A stretch of DNA of 64,000 nucleotides, taken from Streptomyces clavuligerus (GTDB taxonomy: Bacteria > Actinomycetota > Actinomycetes > Streptomycetales > Streptomycetaceae). The stretch is taken from the NCBI RefSeq assembly GCF_005519465.1, contig NZ_CP027859.1, positions 1,488,001 through 1,552,000 on the forward strand, given 5' to 3'. Made by a program: the position numbers and the translations under genes. Below the pieces are notes generated by a model, which did not search any database, was not told the origin of the DNA, and saw nothing but the letters and a program-made list of their open reading frames with translations. Each line of letters begins with the position of its first letter. Within the stretch, counting starts at the first letter, position 1. This document shows, one piece after another, positions 61,712-64,000 of the stretch.

Positions 61712-64000
61712 ATGCGCAGCGCGGCCCGGTGGACCCGTACCCGACACCGGCACATCCGGCTGCCCGGCGCGATCGGGCTGGCGGTGGCCACGGCCTTCTC
61801 CCTCGGCGCCGCGCCACCGCAGGGCGCCGCGCCACCGGACCCGGTCTCCGCCCCTGCCCCTGCCCCCGCGGCCGCCCGCCCGGCCGGGGAGCAGCCGCGT
61901 GCCGTCACCTTGATCACCGGCGACCGGGTGCTGCTGACCGGAGCGGGTCGGTCACCCGCCGGGGTCGAGCGGGCCCCGGGGCGCACCGGTGTGCGGTTCA
62001 GCAGTTACCGCGTGGACGGCCACCAGTACGTCGTCCCGGAGGACGCGCGGCACCTGCTGCGCGCGGGCCGCGTCGACCGGCGGCTCTTCGACGTCACCGC
62101 GCTGCTGGGCGCGGGCTACCACGACCGGGGCGCGGACCTGCCGCTCACGGTGGACGGAGAGCGGCGGGGACTGCCCGCGGCGCAGCGGGCGGCCTTCTGG
62201 AAGGATCTGGCCGGCCGCTCCCGAGCCGCCGTCCCCCGTACGGCCCGCGCCCAGGGACCGGCGGAGGACGCCGACGGACCCCTTGTCCTGCTCGCCGACG
62301 GCGCGTCGGCGGACCTCGGGTCCCCCGCGGCGGAAGTCCGGGCGGACCGCGGCGCGGACGCGCCCGGCCGTACGCGCGCAGCCGCTGACTCCTCCACCTT
62401 GACCGTTCGCCATCTGGACCGGGACGGAACACCCGCCGCCGACTCCGAGACGATGGTCGTCGGGCTCGACGCACCGGTGCGCCACTTCCTCCACGACGAC
62501 GACGGCACCGCTCAGGCACGGCTGCCGCGCGGCCGGTACCTGCTCGTCGGCGACATCGTCGACCGGGCGGGCAACTGGCACCGGGTCGTACGGCCCCTCC
62601 TCGACCTGACCGGGGACACGGTGGTCACCGTCGACGCCCGCACCACCCGGCCCGTCACCACGGCCGTCGCCCGCCCCGGCGCCCGGCCCGCCGCGGTCGA
62701 CCTGGGGATCGAACGGCACCACGGCGACCGTGTGATCAGTGTCTCCCTGGGCTCCGCGGCCTTCGGCCGGCTCTACACCGCGCAGCTCGGCCCCTCGGTT
62801 CCCGCCGCCGCCATGACCTCCGGGATCTCCTCCACCTGGGGCGCCCCCGGGCCCGCGGGAGACTTCAGCGACACGCCCTACAGCTACCATCTGCTCGACA
62901 CCCGCCCCGGCGGGTTCTTCACCGGCTTCGAACGCCGGGTCCGCGACGCGGAGCTGGCCCGGCTGGAGGCGTCCCACCTCACCCAGACCACCGGCAGACG
63001 GGGCGTGAAGGGCTTCTTCGGCAAGGCGCCGGGCTTCGCGGCCGTGTCCGGGACGATGCTCCCCGTCACCCTGCCGTCCCGGGTCACGCACTACCTCGAC
63101 ACCCGGGACACCGAGTGGTCCGGCGCCTTCGGCGAACAGATCACCGGCGCCGACGGATTCGGCCAGTACGCCACCGCCATGGGCTCCGACTACCGCGCCT
63201 ACCGCGCCGGGCAGCGGACCACCGAGCGGTGGAACGCGGCTGTGTTCGCGCCCTTCCTCTTCCGCCCCGACCACGCGGGCCGCAAGGGCGACACGATGTG
63301 GGTCGGGGTGCCCCTCTTCACCGACCAGGACGACCACCGGGCGGGTTCGCTGACCGACAGCGAGTCCATCCGCCTCTACCGGGACGGGCGGCTCGTCGGC
63401 GTCTCCGGCGGCGGCCAGCTCACGACCCGGGTACCGCCCGGCCCCGGCAGGTTCCGCATCGAGAGCAGCGCTTCCCGGCCCTCCTGGTTCCGTCTCTCGG
63501 ACCGGGTGAAGTCGGTGTGGACCTTCTCATCGGACACGACGCCCGGCGCCGGCGCGCCCCTGCCGCTGTGGGCGGTCCGGTACTTCCCCCGGGTCGACGC
63601 CCACAACAACCTCGTGCCCGAGCCCGGCCGGGCGGCTTCGCGGACCTTCAGCCTCCCGCTCTCCGCCGAGCCCCATCCGGGCGCGGACACCGGCGCCGTA
63701 CGGTCGCTGCGGCTGAACGTCTCCACCGACGGGGGCGCCACCTGGCGGCCCGCCCCGGTCGTACCGGACGGCTCCGGCGGGTGGCGGGCGACGGTACCCC
63801 GTCCGCACGGCGCCCAGGGCCTGTCCCTGCGGGCCCGGCTGACCGACGAACGGGGCAACACCCTGGAGCAGACCACCCACAACGCCCTGCGGGCCGGGGG
63901 CACGGCGCCGCCCGACCCCGGCACCGGCCCCGCCGAGCCGTCGCGCACCTGCACCAACGCCCCGGCGACTCCCCACCTGAGCCACAGCGGCTTCCGGATT
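61712..64000 (+). CDS. Secreted subtilase-like protein apparently lacking the peptidase domain, partial
   Basis: The frame is open from ATG 61712 to the window edge (763 residues, end missing). It starts with a signal peptide (basic n-region, hydrophobic ~18-33) and an Ala/Pro linker. Residues ~63-146 match the propeptide-side region of large streptomycete S8 peptidases: AVTLITGDRVLL, SYRVDGHQYVVPEDARHLL, RLFDVTALLGAGY. In those proteases the catalytic domain with D-T-G, H-G-T and G-T-S-M motifs follows. Here, after ~80 non-descript residues, the sequence goes straight to their C-terminal region (TLTVRHLDRDG..., RLPRGRYLLVGDI, then YTAQLG...), and none of the catalytic motifs appears. It is probably an inactive exoprotein, perhaps a binding or inhibitor relative. 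The missing domain could only lie past the edge, which would be an abnormal order. Confidence 0.65.
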   Translation, partial: MRSAARWTRTRHRHIRLPGAIGLAVATAFSLGAAPPQGAAPPDPVSAPAPAPAAARPAGEQPRAVTLITGDRVLLTGAGRSPAGVERAPGRTGVRFSSYRVDGHQYVVPEDARHLLRAGRVDRRLFDVTALLGAGYHDRGADLPLTVDGERRGLPAAQRAAFWKDLAGRSRAAVPRTARAQGPAEDADGPLVLLADGASADLGSPAAEVRADRGADAPGRTRAAADSSTLTVRHLDRDGTPAADSETMVVGLDAPVRHFLHDDDGTAQARLPRGRYLLVGDIVDRAGNWHRVVRPLLDLTGDTVVTVDARTTRPVTTAVARPGARPAAVDLGIERHHGDRVISVSLGSAAFGRLYTAQLGPSVPAAAMTSGISSTWGAPGPAGDFSDTPYSYHLLDTRPGGFFTGFERRVRDAELARLEASHLTQTTGRRGVKGFFGKAPGFAAVSGTMLPVTLPSRVTHYLDTRDTEWSGAFGEQITGADGFGQYATAMGSDYRAYRAGQRTTERWNAAVFAPFLFRPDHAGRKGDTMWVGVPLFTDQDDHRAGSLTDSESIRLYRDGRLVGVSGGGQLTTRVPPGPGRFRIESSASRPSWFRLSDRVKSVWTFSSDTTPGAGAPLPLWAVRYFPRVDAHNNLVPEPGRAASRTFSLPLSAEPHPGADTGAVRSLRLNVSTDGGATWRPAPVVPDGSGGWRATVPRPHGAQGLSLRARLTDERGNTLEQTTHNALRAGGTAPPDPGTGPAEPSRTCTNAPATPHLSHSGFRI

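Overview
The window is very GC-rich, with strong third-position G/C bias, dense translationally coupled operons and rare TTA codons. This points to a filamentous actinomycete, most likely a Streptomyces or close relative. No rRNA, tRNA, CRISPR array or intact insertion sequence was seen. Most of the window is specialised-metabolite biosynthesis.

Layout. (1) 1-9157: a cut-off MetE-like methyltransferase; a divergent acyl carrier protein; the last ~57 codons of a lost ketosynthase; a leftward set of O-methyltransferase, CoA ligase-SDR fusion and thioester reductase; a secreted trypsin-like protease. (2) 9375-13075: an SDR that lacks its catalytic Tyr, a PLP decarboxylase broken by a deletion that removes the PLP lysine, and an MFS exporter. 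(3) 13091-19603: a leftward, overlapping phenylpropanoid-type operon of tyrosine ammonia-lyase-like MIO enzyme, caffeoyl-CoA-type O-methyltransferase, a second CoA ligase-SDR fusion and a WS/DGAT-like acyltransferase. (4) 20096-21178: a NodB deacetylase with an IS110-transposase-like N-terminus. (5) 21704-35265: a three-protein NRPS, A-T-C / C-A(Gly)-T / C-A-T-TE-MFS. Its last protein has a Cys-nucleophile thioesterase and a covalently fused 12-helix exporter. (6) 35407-38792: a protein resembling cargo of extracellular contractile injection systems, and an MFS transporter. (7) 39266-52163: a small MerR-like regulator, then the complete enediyne warhead cassette in the order E3, E4, E5, PKSE, E10 thioesterase, E6 flavin reductase, E7 P450. 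(8) 52222-61502: an AraC regulator; a coupled trio of DUF5987-like protein, GMC oxidoreductase and AhpD-like protein; a TIGR03084-like protein; an epoxide hydrolase; a DesVI-like N-methyltransferase; an FAD monooxygenase. (9) 61712 to the edge: a secreted protein resembling a subtilase that has lost its catalytic domain.

How the genes may work together. The PKSE makes and, through its own PPTase domain, primes the linear polyene. E10 releases it, and E3-E5, E6/E7, the GMC enzyme, the monooxygenase and the epoxide hydrolase would build and oxygenate the warhead. The epoxide hydrolase and E6/E7 genes favour a nine-membered enediyne. The MIO enzyme, ligases, O-methyltransferases and NRPS would make an aryl-peptide. 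Whether that is the warhead's side chain or a separate product cannot be decided here, because no gene plainly bridges the two halves. A TTA codon at codon 7 of E4 predicts bldA-dependent expression of the cassette. A striking regional feature is the number of short tandem repeats (15-16 bp and longer) in and between genes of the left, NRPS/MIO half; I saw none in the enediyne cassette.
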